DNA from: Oscillospiraceae bacterium
Lineage (GTDB): Bacteria > Bacillota > Clostridia > Oscillospirales > Ruminococcaceae
Assembly (NCBI GenBank): GCA_017466865.1
Contig: JAFTTI010000008.1
Coordinates: 124,001 to 188,000 of the forward strand
Reading direction: 5' to 3'
DNA: 64,000 nt
The notes beneath the pieces were generated by a model. The model was not told where the DNA came from and made no database searches. It saw nothing but the letters and a program-made list of their open reading frames with translations. Below, piece after piece: positions 33,415 through 45,767 of this stretch. Position 1 is the stretch's first letter. Every line of letters begins with the position of its first letter. The position numbers were made by a program, and so were the translations under genes.

Positions 33415-34875
33415 TCAATCAAGTGAAGGTATCTTACAAAGATTACCCATTGTTTTTTCATAAGCATACGCTGCGTTGAAAAGTGTCTGTTCGCTGAATT
33501 CTTTTCCGATAATTTGAAGACCTATAGGCATACCGTTATCCGAACCACAAGGAATATTAAGTCCGGGAAGTCCTGCGATATTTACAGGAACTGTACAAAC
33601 ATCGGCAGCATACATTTTGAGAGGATTATCAGAATTTTCTCCAATCTTAAACGCTTTGGCCGGAGCTGTAGGAGTAATAATGACATCTACATCATTGAAT
33701 GTATCATTAAATTCCTGCTTGATTTTCTGCTGAAGAAGTTTTGCCTTCTTATAGTAAGCATCGTAATATCCGCTTGAAAGCACAAAAGTACCAAGCATAA
33801 TTCTGCGCTTTACTTCATCGCCAAATCCTTCACTTCTTGTCTTTTCGTACATATCAACAAGAGTAGTATAATCCTTCGCTCTATAACCATATTTAACTCC
33901 GTCAAAACGAGCAAGGTTTGATGATGCCTCAGCAGATGAAATGATGTAATATGCTTTTATAGCGTATTCTGTACTTGGCAAGGAAATATTCTTTACAACT
34001 GCACCGTTCTTTTCAAGTTCCTTAACAGCATTCATAACTGCTGCTTTAACAGAGTCATCTATTCCTTCACCATAATATTCTGCAGGAATACCAATTTTGA
34101 GTCCGCTGACATCAGCAGAAAGCCCTGCCTTAAAATCAGGATATTCTCTCATTTTTGAAGTTGCGTCCATTTTATCTCCGCCACAAATAGCAGAGTAAAG
34201 CATAGCTACATCTTCTACTGAACGACCAATAGGTCCGATCTGATCAAGTGATGATGCGAAAGCAACAAGACCATAACGAGAAACACTACTATATGTAGGC
34301 TTAAGTCCTATTACCCCACAATAAGATGAAGGCTGACGAATAGACCCACCTGTATCAGAACCAAGCGATACAATTGCTTCACCTGCTGCAACAGCTGCGG
34401 CTGAACCGCCTGACGAACCACCAGGAACCCTGTCTGTATCATGAGGATTGCGAGTTTTCTTGAAATATGAGTTTTCGGTTGAAGATCCCATAGCAAACTC
34501 ATCCATATTAACTTTACCTGTTATAACCATATCTGCTGCATTGATTTTATCAACAACAGTTGCGTTAAAAGGCGGAATATAATTTTCGAGCATTTTAGAT
34601 GCACAGGTTGTTTTTATTCCCTTTGTAGAGATATTATCCTTTACAGCAATAGGAATACCTGCAAGAGATGATAATTCCTTACCATCTGCAATAGCGTTAT
34701 CAACTTCTTTCGCTTTTTCTATGGCAGTTTCCTTACAAAGAGTGATATAGGAATTAACCTTATCTTCAACTTTGTCTATTCTGTTATAAATAGATTCTAT
34801 AATTTCAACCGAACTACACTCCTTATTTTTGAGCATGGAAGAAAGTTCGGACGCTGTTCTTTCAAACAATTCCAT
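33415..34875 (-). CDS. gatA: Asp/Glu-tRNA amidotransferase subunit A
   Basis: Glutaminase subunit that frees ammonia for the transamidation by GatB. 486 residues of the amidase-signature family, with the Ser-cisSer-Lys triad in view: lysine in PIAVKDNI, serines in GGSSGGSAAAVAAG and SDTGGSIRQPSS. The ATG at 34875 follows AAAGGAGG; a longer in-frame reading to 34920 overlaps gatC and is not used. It is 14 bases from gatC. Confidence 0.96.
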   Translation of the reverse strand: MELFERTASELSSMLKNKECSSVEIIESIYNRIDKVEDKVNSYITLCKETAIEKAKEVDNAIADGKELSSLAGIPIAVKDNISTKGIKTTCASKMLENYIPPFNATVVDKINAADMVITGKVNMDEFAMGSSTENSYFKKTRNPHDTDRVPGGSSGGSAAAVAAGEAIVSLGSDTGGSIRQPSSYCGVIGLKPTYSSVSRYGLVAFASSLDQIGPIGRSVEDVAMLYSAICGGDKMDATSKMREYPDFKAGLSADVSGLKIGIPAEYYGEGIDDSVKAAVMNAVKELEKNGAVVKNISLPSTEYAIKAYYIISSAEASSNLARFDGVKYGYRAKDYTTLVDMYEKTRSEGFGDEVKRRIMLGTFVLSSGYYDAYYKKAKLLQQKIKQEFNDTFNDVDVIITPTAPAKAFKIGENSDNPLKMYAADVCTVPVNIAGLPGLNIPCGSDNGMPIGLQIIGKEFSEQTLFNAAYAYEKTMGNLCKIPSLD

Positions 34876-34889
34876 TTTAAATTCCTCCT

Positions 34890-35159
34890 TTATTCTACTG
34901 TCTTCGGAACAAGCAGACAACCTGCCTGTACTTCTGGAGCGTTTTTCATAAGTTCTTCTCTTGTAAATTTACCTGTTTCTGCAATATCTTCTCTTAAAGT
35001 CATAGCGTTGTTCTTATCAAGAATAAGGTCATCATTGATTTCGGGCATTCCATTTACCATATCAACGATTTCCTGCATATTCTTCTCAAACTTCGCTTCA
35101 TCTTCAGGATTTATGCTGATACGAGAAAGCTTTGCAATATATTTGATATCGATATCCAT
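34890..35159 (-). CDS. gatC: Asp/Glu-tRNA amidotransferase subunit C
   Basis: 89-residue helper subunit that wraps GatA and stabilises its contact with GatB. It has the typical start IAKLSRISINPEDEAKFEKNM and the closing LREDIAETGKFTREELMKNAPE. AAAGGTGA precedes the ATG. It lies 16 bases downstream of ligA. Confidence 0.94.
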   Translation of the reverse strand: MDIDIKYIAKLSRISINPEDEAKFEKNMQEIVDMVNGMPEINDDLILDKNNAMTLREDIAETGKFTREELMKNAPEVQAGCLLVPKTVE

Positions 35160-35175
35160 TTCATTTCACCTTTCT

Positions 35176-38080
<2,905 letters not shown>

Positions 38081-38087
38081 AAAAATA

Positions 38088-38143
38088 TCCTCCTTGTAAA
38101 AGATTAAAGTTAAAGAACTTCAATACATAGTATTCAAGGAGGA
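38088..38143 (-). promoter_or_regulatory. Anti-Shine-Dalgarno inverted repeat in the cysteine-rich gene's leader
   Basis: In the mRNA TCCTCCTTG (38143-38135) is the exact complement of CAAGGAGGA (38096-38088), the ribosome site of this gene. The two are 38 bases apart. The pairing would cover the whole AAGGAGG. Confidence 0.65.
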
Positions 38144-38182
38144 CAATATTAGTGCATATAAAAATTAAGATAACAAAATAAA

Positions 38183-38521
38183 TTATGTATTCTTATCAAC
38201 TGTATGGAACTTCTTGAGGTTTCCTATCTTTTCATTTCTTTCATTAAGAACTTCTTCGACTTCAGACCAATCAAGTCCCTGGTTAGCACAAAGTACCATG
38301 ACATGATACAAAAGGTCATTTATTTCGTTTTTAAGTTCATCATTATCTTTGTTCTTTGCGGCAATAACAGTTTCTGTAGCTTCTTCACCTATCTTCTTGC
38401 AGATTTTATCAACACCTTTTTCAAAAAGATAGCAGGTATAAGAGTTTTCCTGAGCTGTTCCATCTTCAAACTGTTTTTTTCTTTCTTTGATAACCTCAAA
38501 AATTTCTTCATAAACTGTCAT
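38183..38521 (-). CDS. hisE: Phosphoribosyl-ATP pyrophosphatase
   Basis: Second step of histidine synthesis: PRATP to PRAMP, releasing pyrophosphate. 112 residues of the all-alpha MazG-like fold, with GEEATETVIAAKNKD and NEINDLLYHVMVL holding the metal-binding acidic residues. The start is the ATG at 38521 with AGGAGG 8 bases ahead; the longer reading to 38605 overlaps hisI and is spurious. It is last in the his operon and separate from hisI, unlike the fused enzyme of many bacteria. No clear terminator follows. Confidence 0.95.
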   Translation of the reverse strand: MTVYEEIFEVIKERKKQFEDGTAQENSYTCYLFEKGVDKICKKIGEEATETVIAAKNKDNDELKNEINDLLYHVMVLCANQGLDWSEVEEVLNERNEKIGNLKKFHTVDKNT

Positions 38522-38522
38522 T

Positions 38523-38870
38523 TTATTTTTCCTCCTCATTATATATTTCGTTGAAAAAGCAACTATATGAACCTGTATGACAGGCAACGCCTGTCTGTTC
38601 AACATTTACAAGCAAAGTATCGTTATCACAATCCCCATAAATTGAAATAACCTTTTGAAGATGCCCTGATGTAGCACCTTTATTCCAATATTCCTGACGA
38701 GAACGGCTCCAGAACCATGTATATCCCGTTTCAAGCGTCTTTTTTAAACTTTCTTTATTCATATAAGCAAGCATAAGAACTGTTTTTGTATTTATATCAT
38801 AACAAATTGCAGGTATAAGCTCACCTTTTTCAAAGAATTTATCAAGGTCGTTTAAATCAATCTTAATCAT
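38523..38870 (-). CDS. hisI: Phosphoribosyl-AMP cyclohydrolase
   Basis: Third step of histidine synthesis, opening the adenine ring of PRAMP; zinc and magnesium dependent. 115 residues. Visible motifs are [19 protein letters not shown], the metal-binding DCDNDTLL, and [10 protein letters not shown] with two of the zinc cysteines. One base separates its stop from hisE. AAAGGAG precedes the ATG at 38870. Confidence 0.95.
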   Translation of the reverse strand: MIKIDLNDLDKFFEKGELIPAICYDINTKTVLMLAYMNKESLKKTLETGYTWFWSRSRQEYWNKGATSGHLQKVISIYGDCDNDTLLVNVEQTGVACHTGSYSCFFNEIYNEEEK

Positions 38871-38882
38871 AAAATCTCCTTT

Positions 38883-39275
38883 TTATATCCACCATTCAGG
38901 TGTCAACTCTCCAAGAGTAATAACCTGTCCTGATTTATAATCCAACATTATTTCAATATTTTTATAACTTTCGGGCATAAGCTGTGCCATAAGTTCACGA
39001 CACGCTCCACAAGGCGCACCCTTTCCTTCGACAGGAGGTATACACAAAACTTTTTCTATTTCATATTCACCATTAGTTATCATATTGAAAATAGCATTTC
39101 GTTCGGCACAAATTCCAAGTGTGCAGCAAGTATCAATACACACTCCTGTATAAATCTTTCCAGATTTACTGAGAATAGCTGCAGAAACCTCTCCTGCTGT
39201 GACAAAATCTGAAATCCGTTCAGATTTTAAAACAGATTTTGCTGCTGAATACATTTCTTTCCATATATTGTCCAT
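38883..39275 (-). CDS. cdd: Cytidine deaminase family protein
   Basis: 130 residues. The zinc and catalytic motifs of cytidine deaminases are present: CAERNAIFNMI (His or Cys-Ala-Glu type, here CAE) and PCGACRELMAQL. The homotetrameric CDD form has CAE and PCxxC, which fits. It would convert cytidine to uridine in pyrimidine salvage; a blasticidin-S-deaminase-like variant is a second possibility, given the short length. It lies inside the his operon with only 12 bases to hisI, so it is cotranscribed. Why it is here is unclear. Confidence 0.85.
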   Translation of the reverse strand: MDNIWKEMYSAAKSVLKSERISDFVTAGEVSAAILSKSGKIYTGVCIDTCCTLGICAERNAIFNMITNGEYEIEKVLCIPPVEGKGAPCGACRELMAQLMPESYKNIEIMLDYKSGQVITLGELTPEWWI

Positions 39276-39287
39276 AAAAATTCTCCT

Positions 39288-39695
39288 CTATGTCCACAAA
39301 GAAGTTATAAACATCGGAGAAGATTTTTCTTCTCTTTTAAACCCACAGTTCTCATAGAAATTAAGTTCGTCATTATATGCAACAAGAACTATGCGGAGAT
39401 AATCGGAATATTTTTCTTTTGCCATTTCAACAAGAGTTCTTCCTATTTTATTTCCGTGGTAATCAGGATTTACAAGAAGATAATGAACATAAGCTGTCAT
39501 TATTCCGTCATCCATAGCGCAGATCATTCCGATAAGCTTATCGCCATCCCAGGCAGAATAAACCGTTTCAAAATTTTTCATAGCAACAACAAGTTTCTCA
39601 GGATAATGCCCCGAAGACCACTCAACAGAAAGAAATAAATCTTCTAATTCTTCTTTAGAAAAATCGTGAATATCTTTATAAATAATATTTTCCAT
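39288..39695 (-). CDS. GNAT family N-acetyltransferase in the his operon
   Basis: 135 residues from the ATG at 39695, which is preceded by AAGGTGA; a GTG at 39704 falls inside that site. The acetyl-CoA motif reads VNPDYHGNKIGRTLVEMAKE, and the end has LNFYENCGFKREE. It sits between hisF and cdd with tight spacing. The substrate is unknown. It is one of two acetyltransferase genes in this operon. Confidence 0.86.
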   Translation of the reverse strand: MENIIYKDIHDFSKEELEDLFLSVEWSSGHYPEKLVVAMKNFETVYSAWDGDKLIGMICAMDDGIMTAYVHYLLVNPDYHGNKIGRTLVEMAKEKYSDYLRIVLVAYNDELNFYENCGFKREEKSSPMFITSLWT

Positions 39696-39711
39696 ATCGT
39701 TCACCTTACAT

Positions 39712-40467
39712 TTATCTTACAGGAATTCCCTTTTCACGACAATGTTTTTTTACATCGCCTACTGTAAGTTCTTTAAAATGGAACAGTGATGCCGCAAGTG
39801 CTGCTGATGCATTTGTTTTTTCGAACACTTCAGAAAAGTGTTCAAGAGAGCCACATCCACCGCTCGCAATTACAGGAATTTTAACAACAGAACATACAGC
39901 ATTAAGAAGTTCAAGGTCAAACCCTTTCTTAACTCCGTCTGTATCCATAGAGGTAAGGAGTATCTCTCCTGCACCGAGTTCTTCAGCTTTTTTAGCCCAC
40001 TCTACAGCATCAATCCCCATATCTATTCTTCCACCATTTACAACAACTGTAAATCCGCCATCTTCTCTGCGTTTAGCATCAATAGCAACAACAACACACT
40101 GAGAACCGAAGATATCAGCCGCTTCTCTTATAAGTTCAGGATTTCTTACAGCAGATGAATTGACAGAAACCTTATCAGCACCCGCTCTTAATGTTTCCCT
40201 GAAATCATCGATAGTTTTTATTCCTCCACCTACTGTCAAAGGAACAAAAACTTTCTTTGCTGTATTTCTTACCACTTCAAGCATAGTTCCTCTGCCTTCG
40301 TGAGTAGCAGTTATATCAAGGAATACAATTTCATCAGCGCCCTGTGCATCATATTCAGCGGCACATTCAACGGGATCACCAACTTCTTTTATTCCTACAA
40401 AATTAACGCCTTTAACTACCTTTCCATCGCGAACATCAAGGCAAGGTATTATTCTTTTAGCAAGCAT
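39712..40467 (-). CDS. hisF: Imidazole glycerol phosphate synthase, cyclase subunit
   Basis: With HisH makes imidazole glycerol phosphate and AICAR from PRFAR and ammonia. 251-residue beta/alpha barrel: [17 protein letters not shown] has the catalytic aspartate, and the second catalytic aspartate is in [14 protein letters not shown]. Phosphate-binding loops are TVGGGIKT and IASGGCGS. Its ATG overlaps the upstream GNAT stop by one base (TAATG). GGAGG lies just ahead. Confidence 0.96.
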   Translation of the reverse strand: MLAKRIIPCLDVRDGKVVKGVNFVGIKEVGDPVECAAEYDAQGADEIVFLDITATHEGRGTMLEVVRNTAKKVFVPLTVGGGIKTIDDFRETLRAGADKVSVNSSAVRNPELIREAADIFGSQCVVVAIDAKRREDGGFTVVVNGGRIDMGIDAVEWAKKAEELGAGEILLTSMDTDGVKKGFDLELLNAVCSVVKIPVIASGGCGSLEHFSEVFEKTNASAALAASLFHFKELTVGDVKKHCREKGIPVR

Positions 40468-40970
40468 TATTTAACCTCCGTTTTTATGACCATATTACAT
40501 CGGTCCCATAGTCCATCTTTATAACCAAAAGCTGAATAATCTATTTTTCGTTCTACAAATCCAATACTTTTATAACATTTAACAGCACCAGTATTCTGAG
40601 AAAAAACATTAAGTTGAACTGCATCTGCTTTCGTTTCGTAAAAAGCATATTCTAATGCAATTTTCAGCATTTCTTTTCCGTAACCTTTGCCACGCAATTC
40701 AGGATCAATAATAACAAATTTCAGCATACCTTCGTTTGTTTCTTTATTTACAGAATAACAGAAAAATCCCGCCAGACTTCCATCGGGCAAAGTAACTACA
40801 TACGGACTATCACCGCAACGATCAGCAATATCTGACATTACATAATAAAAATTTTCTTTATCTATCGGATATTGTATGATATTCGCACACCACATAGCAT
40901 GTTCGCGTGGGTCAGTTATCCAATCTTTTATAACATCAAAATCACTATCGTTAAATGGCCTGAGTTCCAC
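40467..40970 (-). CDS. GNAT (RimJ/RimL-like) acetyltransferase in the his operon
   Basis: 167 residues when read from the GTG at 40970, which has AAGGTGA upstream; the ATG at 40991 lies in the hisA end and is poorly placed. Residues start [16 protein letters not shown], the usual start of RimJ/RimL-type enzymes. The acetyl-CoA motif is [19 protein letters not shown], and [18 protein letters not shown] follows. It sits between hisA and hisF with 7 bases and 1 base of contact. The substrate is unknown. Confidence 0.86.
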   Translation of the reverse strand: MELRPFNDSDFDVIKDWITDPREHAMWCANIIQYPIDKENFYYVMSDIADRCGDSPYVVTLPDGSLAGFFCYSVNKETNEGMLKFVIIDPELRGKGYGKEMLKIALEYAFYETKADAVQLNVFSQNTGAVKCYKSIGFVERKIDYSAFGYKDGLWDRCNMVIKTEVK

Positions 40971-40977
40971 ATCAATC

Positions 40978-41703
40978 TCACCTTTCAGCATAATCTATAG
41001 CTTCTTTAAGATTTAAAGTACCCTTATAAATCGATTTACCGCAGATAGTTCCGTAAAGTCCCATTTCCTTACAAGCGATAATATCATTCATTGTATGAAC
41101 TCCACCACTTGCGACAATATTCGCTCTTCCTTCAGTAGCATCAGCAAGAGCTTTTAATTGTTCTGCATTAACCCCGCTAAGTGTTCCATCTTTAGAAATG
41201 TCTGTAAAGATAAAGTACTTCACGCCAACTTCTATCATCTTATTTGCAAGGTCAATATAATTGACATCTGAACTTTCGAGCCATCCTTCAGTTGCAACCA
41301 TTTCATTCATGGCGTCTATTCCGACAACAATCTTTTCACTACCGAATTTTTCAACAGCATCACTTACAAGTTTTGGATTTTTAAGTGCAACAGAACCAAG
41401 AATTACTCTTGTAATTCCCATTTTAAGATACTCGTCAATAGTTTCAAGACTGCGTATTCCACCGCCGAGTTCAACCTTAAGGCTTGTCTTTTCAGCAACA
41501 TCAGTATATATTTTTGTATTTACAGGTCTGCCCTCTTTTGCACCGTCAAGGTCAACCATATGTATCCACTTTGCGCCAGCATCTTCAAACCCTTTTGCGG
41601 TCTCGAGATAATCGGATGCTACTTTTTCAACAGTTGAAAAATCGCCCTTGAAAAGTCTTACACAGTTACCATCTTTTATATCAATTGCAGGTAAAATAAT
41701 CAT
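40978..41703 (-). CDS. hisA: ProFAR isomerase
   Basis: Fourth step of histidine synthesis, Amadori rearrangement of ProFAR to PRFAR. 241-residue barrel homologous to HisF. It shows ILPAIDIKDGNCVRLFKGDF with the catalytic aspartate, VELGGGIRS and VASGGVHTM. The ATG at 41703 follows a GGAGGAATAAG site. A gap of 139 bases separates it from the unknown gene upstream; this gap holds no clear promoter or terminator. Confidence 0.96.
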   Translation of the reverse strand: MIILPAIDIKDGNCVRLFKGDFSTVEKVASDYLETAKGFEDAGAKWIHMVDLDGAKEGRPVNTKIYTDVAEKTSLKVELGGGIRSLETIDEYLKMGITRVILGSVALKNPKLVSDAVEKFGSEKIVVGIDAMNEMVATEGWLESSDVNYIDLANKMIEVGVKYFIFTDISKDGTLSGVNAEQLKALADATEGRANIVASGGVHTMNDIIACKEMGLYGTICGKSIYKGTLNLKEAIDYAER

Positions 41704-41842
41704 CTTATTCCTCCATTATTTCATATATATTTAATCTTGTGGTAGCATAACAGGAATTCCCATTAAATTTTCAACAAAGAAAAAGCCAAAAAATAACATC
41801 ATCAAGGCTGAAATAATCTGCGTTATAATAATTCTTTATTAT

Positions 41843-42175
41843 TCAATAAGACTTTTGAATAATAAAATTCATCGCATTATTAAGATTATAAATAATGTCA
41901 CTTATAGAATCATCTTTTGTATCATGGTACACATATGCAGGTAATTCTGTTAAGTCTTTTTTATTATCCAACGCATAAAACTCAACATATCTATATGGTC
42001 GAAAATCGTGTTCAGAAACATTAAGCTGAGCAATGAAGCGAACTGTTTCAAAATTCACAGTCAAAATTTCTGTATTATCATCTATAATTTCAAATTTTAC
42101 TGTATTGACATATTTTTTTGATACTTCAATAAGCCATTGGCGTACTGAATCCAAAACTTTTTCATACATTTTCAT
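41843..42175 (-). CDS. Uncharacterised protein inside the his operon
   Basis: 110 residues, soluble, with no signal or membrane helix. It starts with an amphipathic helix (MYEKVLDSVRQWLIEVSKK), followed by alternating strands (VKFEIIDDNTEILTVNFET; HDFRPYRYVEFYALD) and a C-terminal helix (YNLNNAMNFII). The alpha-beta layout resembles small single-domain immunity-type or adaptor proteins, but I recognise no family. It follows hisH by 10 bases with GGAGATAG upstream, so it is cotranscribed with the his genes. Confidence 0.6.
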   Translation of the reverse strand: MKMYEKVLDSVRQWLIEVSKKYVNTVKFEIIDDNTEILTVNFETVRFIAQLNVSEHDFRPYRYVEFYALDNKKDLTELPAYVYHDTKDDSISDIIYNLNNAMNFIIQKSY

Positions 42176-42185
42176 CTATCTCCAA

Positions 42186-42797
42186 TTAATCTGAGCATAT
42201 TAATTTATCAAAATTTTTCAATATTTTCAAGCCGGTATCACCGCTTTTTTCTGGATGGAACTGTGCACCATATACGAATTTTCTGTCAAAAACAAGAGCA
42301 GGTACTCTGTGTCCGTATTCACAGAATGCAGAAATATTTTTATCATCGCATTCCGCTTTATATGAATGAACAAAATAAACATATTCATTTTCAGAAAGTC
42401 CACTAAGCAACGGACAATCGTTTAAAACTTCAAGTTTGTTCCATCCGATATGAGGTATGCTAAGGTCAGGTTCTTCCATTTTGTTAACAGTTCCTTTTAT
42501 AAGAGAAAGACCTTCAGTTTCTTCAAATTCATATCCCTTATCAAAAAGAAGTTGCATTCCGAGACAAATACCTAAAAATGGCTTTCTCTGTGATTCTTCT
42601 TTAATAACATCAACAAGTCCGCTTTCTTTAAGTTTACTCATAGCCCAAGGGAATGCCCCTACTCCAGGAAGAATTATTCCGTCAGCAGAACGGATTTCTT
42701 CTTTGTCAGCAGTAAGTTTACTTTCTACTCCTATAAAATCAAGAGCATTCTTAACACTGAAAATATTTCCTGCACCATAATCAATAATTGCTATCAT
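42186..42797 (-). CDS. hisH: Imidazole glycerol phosphate synthase, glutaminase subunit
   Basis: Class I glutamine amidotransferase supplying ammonia to HisF. 203 residues with the nucleophile cysteine in GICLGMQLLFDKG, the oxyanion region ILPGVGAF, and the catalytic His-Glu in GAQFHPEKSG. Motifs are complete. It adjoins hisB with no gap. Confidence 0.96.
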   Translation of the reverse strand: MIAIIDYGAGNIFSVKNALDFIGVESKLTADKEEIRSADGIILPGVGAFPWAMSKLKESGLVDVIKEESQRKPFLGICLGMQLLFDKGYEFEETEGLSLIKGTVNKMEEPDLSIPHIGWNKLEVLNDCPLLSGLSENEYVYFVHSYKAECDDKNISAFCEYGHRVPALVFDRKFVYGAQFHPEKSGDTGLKILKNFDKLICSD

Positions 42798-43376
42798 TTA
42801 TAATACTCCCTTTGTAGAAAGAACTCCGTCTCTGTTTTCACAGATAGCATCTTTTACAGCGTGTGCAACTGCTTTGAATATAGCTTCACACTTATGGTGA
42901 TCGTTGCTTCCGTATTTCAGATTTATATGAAGAGTAATTCCTGCATTAAAAGCAAACGCTCTGAAAAATTCTTCAGTAACCTGAGTATCAAAATCACCTA
43001 TCTTGTCATCTAAAAAATCTGCGTTAAATACAAGAAAAGGTCTTCCGCTGACATCAATAGACGCTTCTGCAAGTGATTCGTCCATAGGAATTGAGGCAAA
43101 TCCATAACGATTTATTCCTGATTTATCACCAAGAGCCTCTGCAAAAGCCTTTCCAAGAACTATACCTGTATCCTCAACAGTATGATGACAATCAACAAGT
43201 AAATCACCAACAGTTTCGAGACAAAGACCTATACCGCTGTGTACTGCAAAAGAATTGAGCATATGATCGAAAAATCCTATACCTGTAGAAACAGAAACCT
43301 TATCAGCATTATCAAGATTTAAAGAAAGTTTTATATCTGTTTCCTTGGTTTTTCTGTTTATTTCAGAAATTCTCAT
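42798..43376 (-). CDS. hisB: Imidazoleglycerol-phosphate dehydratase
   Basis: Sixth pathway step, manganese-dependent. 192 residues, monofunctional (no phosphatase domain). Metal-binding histidine motifs are GFFDHMLNSFAVH, DCHHTVEDTGI and GSNDHHKCEAIFK. The start is the ATG at 43376 after AGAGGTG; the GTG at 43385 is part of that ribosome site. Histidinol phosphatase is not found in this operon and must lie elsewhere. Confidence 0.95.
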   Translation of the reverse strand: MRISEINRKTKETDIKLSLNLDNADKVSVSTGIGFFDHMLNSFAVHSGIGLCLETVGDLLVDCHHTVEDTGIVLGKAFAEALGDKSGINRYGFASIPMDESLAEASIDVSGRPFLVFNADFLDDKIGDFDTQVTEEFFRAFAFNAGITLHINLKYGSNDHHKCEAIFKAVAHAVKDAICENRDGVLSTKGVL

Positions 43377-43395
43377 ATTTAACACCTCTTATTGT

Positions 43396-44457
43396 TTATT
43401 TAATATTTTCAAGAATGTTTTTCAGCGATGAAAGAAGTTCTTTATTTTCTTCCATGCTTCCAGCTGTAATTCTGATATATTCTCCCATATATCTTATTGC
43501 AATAGAACATTTTAAAAGTTCATCAAAAATAAATTTTGCATTTTTTGATTTAACAAACACAAAATTTGTAACTGTCGGATAAACATATCCGAGAGTTGAA
43601 TACTCTTCTGAAAGTTTTATAATTTCAGAATAAAGATAATCCCTGCTTTCAATTATACATTTAAGATTATCCAAAAGAAAATCCTTTTTCGAAAGAACAA
43701 TTTCGCCTATTTTCTGTGAAACCGTGTCACAATTATAAGGGGATTTTGCCGCACGCAATGCTTTTGTAATCTTCTCTCCTGCAACAGCAAATCCAAGTCT
43801 TACAGATGCCATCCCTACTGCCTTTGAAGAAGTTTTAAGAATAATAAGATTGTCATAATCCTGAACTTCATTTAAAATACTCTGATTCCAGAAATCCATA
43901 TAAGCTTCGTCGAGAATAACAAGAGCATCTGTTCCTTTTATAAGTTTTTTCACATCATTTTTCATAATACCGACAGATGTTGGATTACAAGGATTTGAAA
44001 AAACTATTGCTTTCGCTTCATTTTCATTCACAAAACCTATAAGTTCATCAATATCAACTGATAAATCTTCGTTTTTATCGTATACCAATACATCATTCTC
44101 ATAAAGGCTTCCATAAAAAGCATACATTGAAAAATCAGGTTTTAATGTAACAATCTTATCGCCTTTTTCAAGAAAACAACTAGAAATTATGCTTATAAGC
44201 TCGTCAGAGCCGTTACCTGCAGTAACATAGTCGCTTGAAATATTGAATAAATCAGCAAATGCTTTTACAGTATCGGTAGCGTAAGGATCTGGATAACGAT
44301 TAAAATCAAGTTCCGAAATAGCATCTGAAATTTCGGATTTTATTTCATCATTAAGGTTTATAAACGATTCATTGGCATCAAGTCTGATTTTATACGTTTC
44401 TGTTATCGGTTCATAAGGAACGAGTTTAGAAAGTTTTGAATTAAGTTCGTAAGACAT
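43396..44457 (-). CDS. hisC: Histidinol-phosphate aminotransferase
   Basis: PLP enzyme, fold type I, turning imidazole acetol phosphate into histidinol phosphate. 353 residues. It has IRLDANESF near the start, NGSDELIS, the substrate loop FSNPCNPTSVG, LDEAYMDF, and the PLP lysine in KTSSKAVGMASVRLG with the following arginine. GATAGGAG precedes the ATG at 44457. It is 17 bases from hisD. Confidence 0.95.
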   Translation of the reverse strand: MSYELNSKLSKLVPYEPITETYKIRLDANESFINLNDEIKSEISDAISELDFNRYPDPYATDTVKAFADLFNISSDYVTAGNGSDELISIISSCFLEKGDKIVTLKPDFSMYAFYGSLYENDVLVYDKNEDLSVDIDELIGFVNENEAKAIVFSNPCNPTSVGIMKNDVKKLIKGTDALVILDEAYMDFWNQSILNEVQDYDNLIILKTSSKAVGMASVRLGFAVAGEKITKALRAAKSPYNCDTVSQKIGEIVLSKKDFLLDNLKCIIESRDYLYSEIIKLSEEYSTLGYVYPTVTNFVFVKSKNAKFIFDELLKCSIAIRYMGEYIRITAGSMEENKELLSSLKNILENIK

Positions 44458-44474
44458 AACGGGATTCTCCTATC

Positions 44475-45758
44475 TTAAAATCTTACCTTTATAGCATTTG
44501 CATGAGCGGTAAGACCTTCTTTTTCTGCTATTGTAACAATATCTGTCTTAGCATCAAGGAGCGCCTGTTCTGTATAATAAATATAGCTTGTTCTCTTTGT
44601 AAAACTATTTACAGATAATGGTGAGAAAAATCTTGCTGTTCCGCTTGTAGGAAGAACATGATTAGGGCCTGCATAATAATCGCCAAGAGGTTCGGGAGCA
44701 TACTGACCAAGGAAAATTGAACCAGCATTATCAAGTCTTCCGAGATATTCCATAGGATTCTGAAGAAGAACTTCAAGGTGTTCAGGCGCAAGTTCATTTG
44801 CAAGTTCTATAGCACAATCCACGCAATCACAGACAATAGCAGCACCATAGGTAGAAAGAGATTTTTCGATTATATCTTTTCTTGAAAGATCTTTAACCTG
44901 ACGTTCAAGTTCCTTAATAGTTTCGTCAACAAGTTTTTCACTTGTTGTAACAAGAATAGACGATGCCATAACATCATGTTCCGCCTGTGACATAAGATCA
45001 GCCGCAACGAATTTAGGATTTGCAGTTTCATCTGCAAGAACAAGAATTTCGCTGGGTCCTGCGATCATATCAATATCAACAACACCATAAAGAAGTTTCT
45101 TCGCTGTTGCAACATAGATATTTCCTGGTCCTACAATCTTATCAACCTTGGGTATAGATTCTGTTCCGTATGCAAGAGCAGCAATAGCCTGTGCGCCACC
45201 TGTAAGGAAAACTCTGTCAACGCCACAGATAGATGCCGCTACAAGAATATCAGGATTAGGTCTGCCATCCTTCATAGGAGGTGTGACCATAATTATTTCT
45301 TTAACACCTGCAATTTTAGCAGGAATTGCATTCATAAGAACAGATGAAGGATATGCTGCTGTGCCGCCAGGAACATAAAGACCTACTCTTTCAAGTCCTC
45401 TTACGCGCTGACCGAGAATAACTCCATTTTCGTGCGGATCTATAAATCCCTGTTCCTTCTGTCTGTGGTGGAAAGCCGCGATATTTTCCATCGCATCAAG
45501 AAGAGCGTTTACAAAATCCTCATCTGCTTCATCAACAGCATCATGAATAACATCAAGAGGAACTTCGTAATATTCAGGAAGTTTTCCATCAAATTTTTCT
45601 GTATAAGCATTAACAGCTTTATCGCCGTTTTCACGGACATCGTCAATTATATCCGAAACAATATCAGATATTTTCTTATCTGTTTCGCCCTGTCTTTTTC
45701 TGACTTCTCCGAGGAAATTGACTTCGTCAACTCCGTTTGAAATGATTTTCTTTATCAT
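44475..45758 (-). CDS. hisD: Histidinol dehydrogenase
   Basis: Final two oxidations from histidinol to histidine, zinc- and NAD-dependent. 427 residues with GLYVPGGTAAYPSSVLMN, the NAD-site VGPGNIYVATAKKLLYG, and the zinc and catalytic residues in SQAEHDVMA and the late APEHLEV. The start lies after AGGAGG. Length and motifs are normal. Confidence 0.96.
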   Translation of the reverse strand: MIKKIISNGVDEVNFLGEVRKRQGETDKKISDIVSDIIDDVRENGDKAVNAYTEKFDGKLPEYYEVPLDVIHDAVDEADEDFVNALLDAMENIAAFHHRQKEQGFIDPHENGVILGQRVRGLERVGLYVPGGTAAYPSSVLMNAIPAKIAGVKEIIMVTPPMKDGRPNPDILVAASICGVDRVFLTGGAQAIAALAYGTESIPKVDKIVGPGNIYVATAKKLLYGVVDIDMIAGPSEILVLADETANPKFVAADLMSQAEHDVMASSILVTTSEKLVDETIKELERQVKDLSRKDIIEKSLSTYGAAIVCDCVDCAIELANELAPEHLEVLLQNPMEYLGRLDNAGSIFLGQYAPEPLGDYYAGPNHVLPTSGTARFFSPLSVNSFTKRTSYIYYTEQALLDAKTDIVTIAEKEGLTAHANAIKVRF

Positions 45759-45767
45759 AAATGCCTC

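Noticed and set aside
38146-38182. A possible terminator after hisE
   Set aside because: The sequence is AT-rich but has no stable hairpin followed by T residues; the his transcript end is not visible.
41731-41802. A 23-residue hydrophobic reading frame (MMLFFGFFFVENLM...) on the minus strand in the gap upstream of hisA
   Set aside because: No convincing ribosome site and no neighbours to support it; probably chance or a remnant. Kept as possible only.
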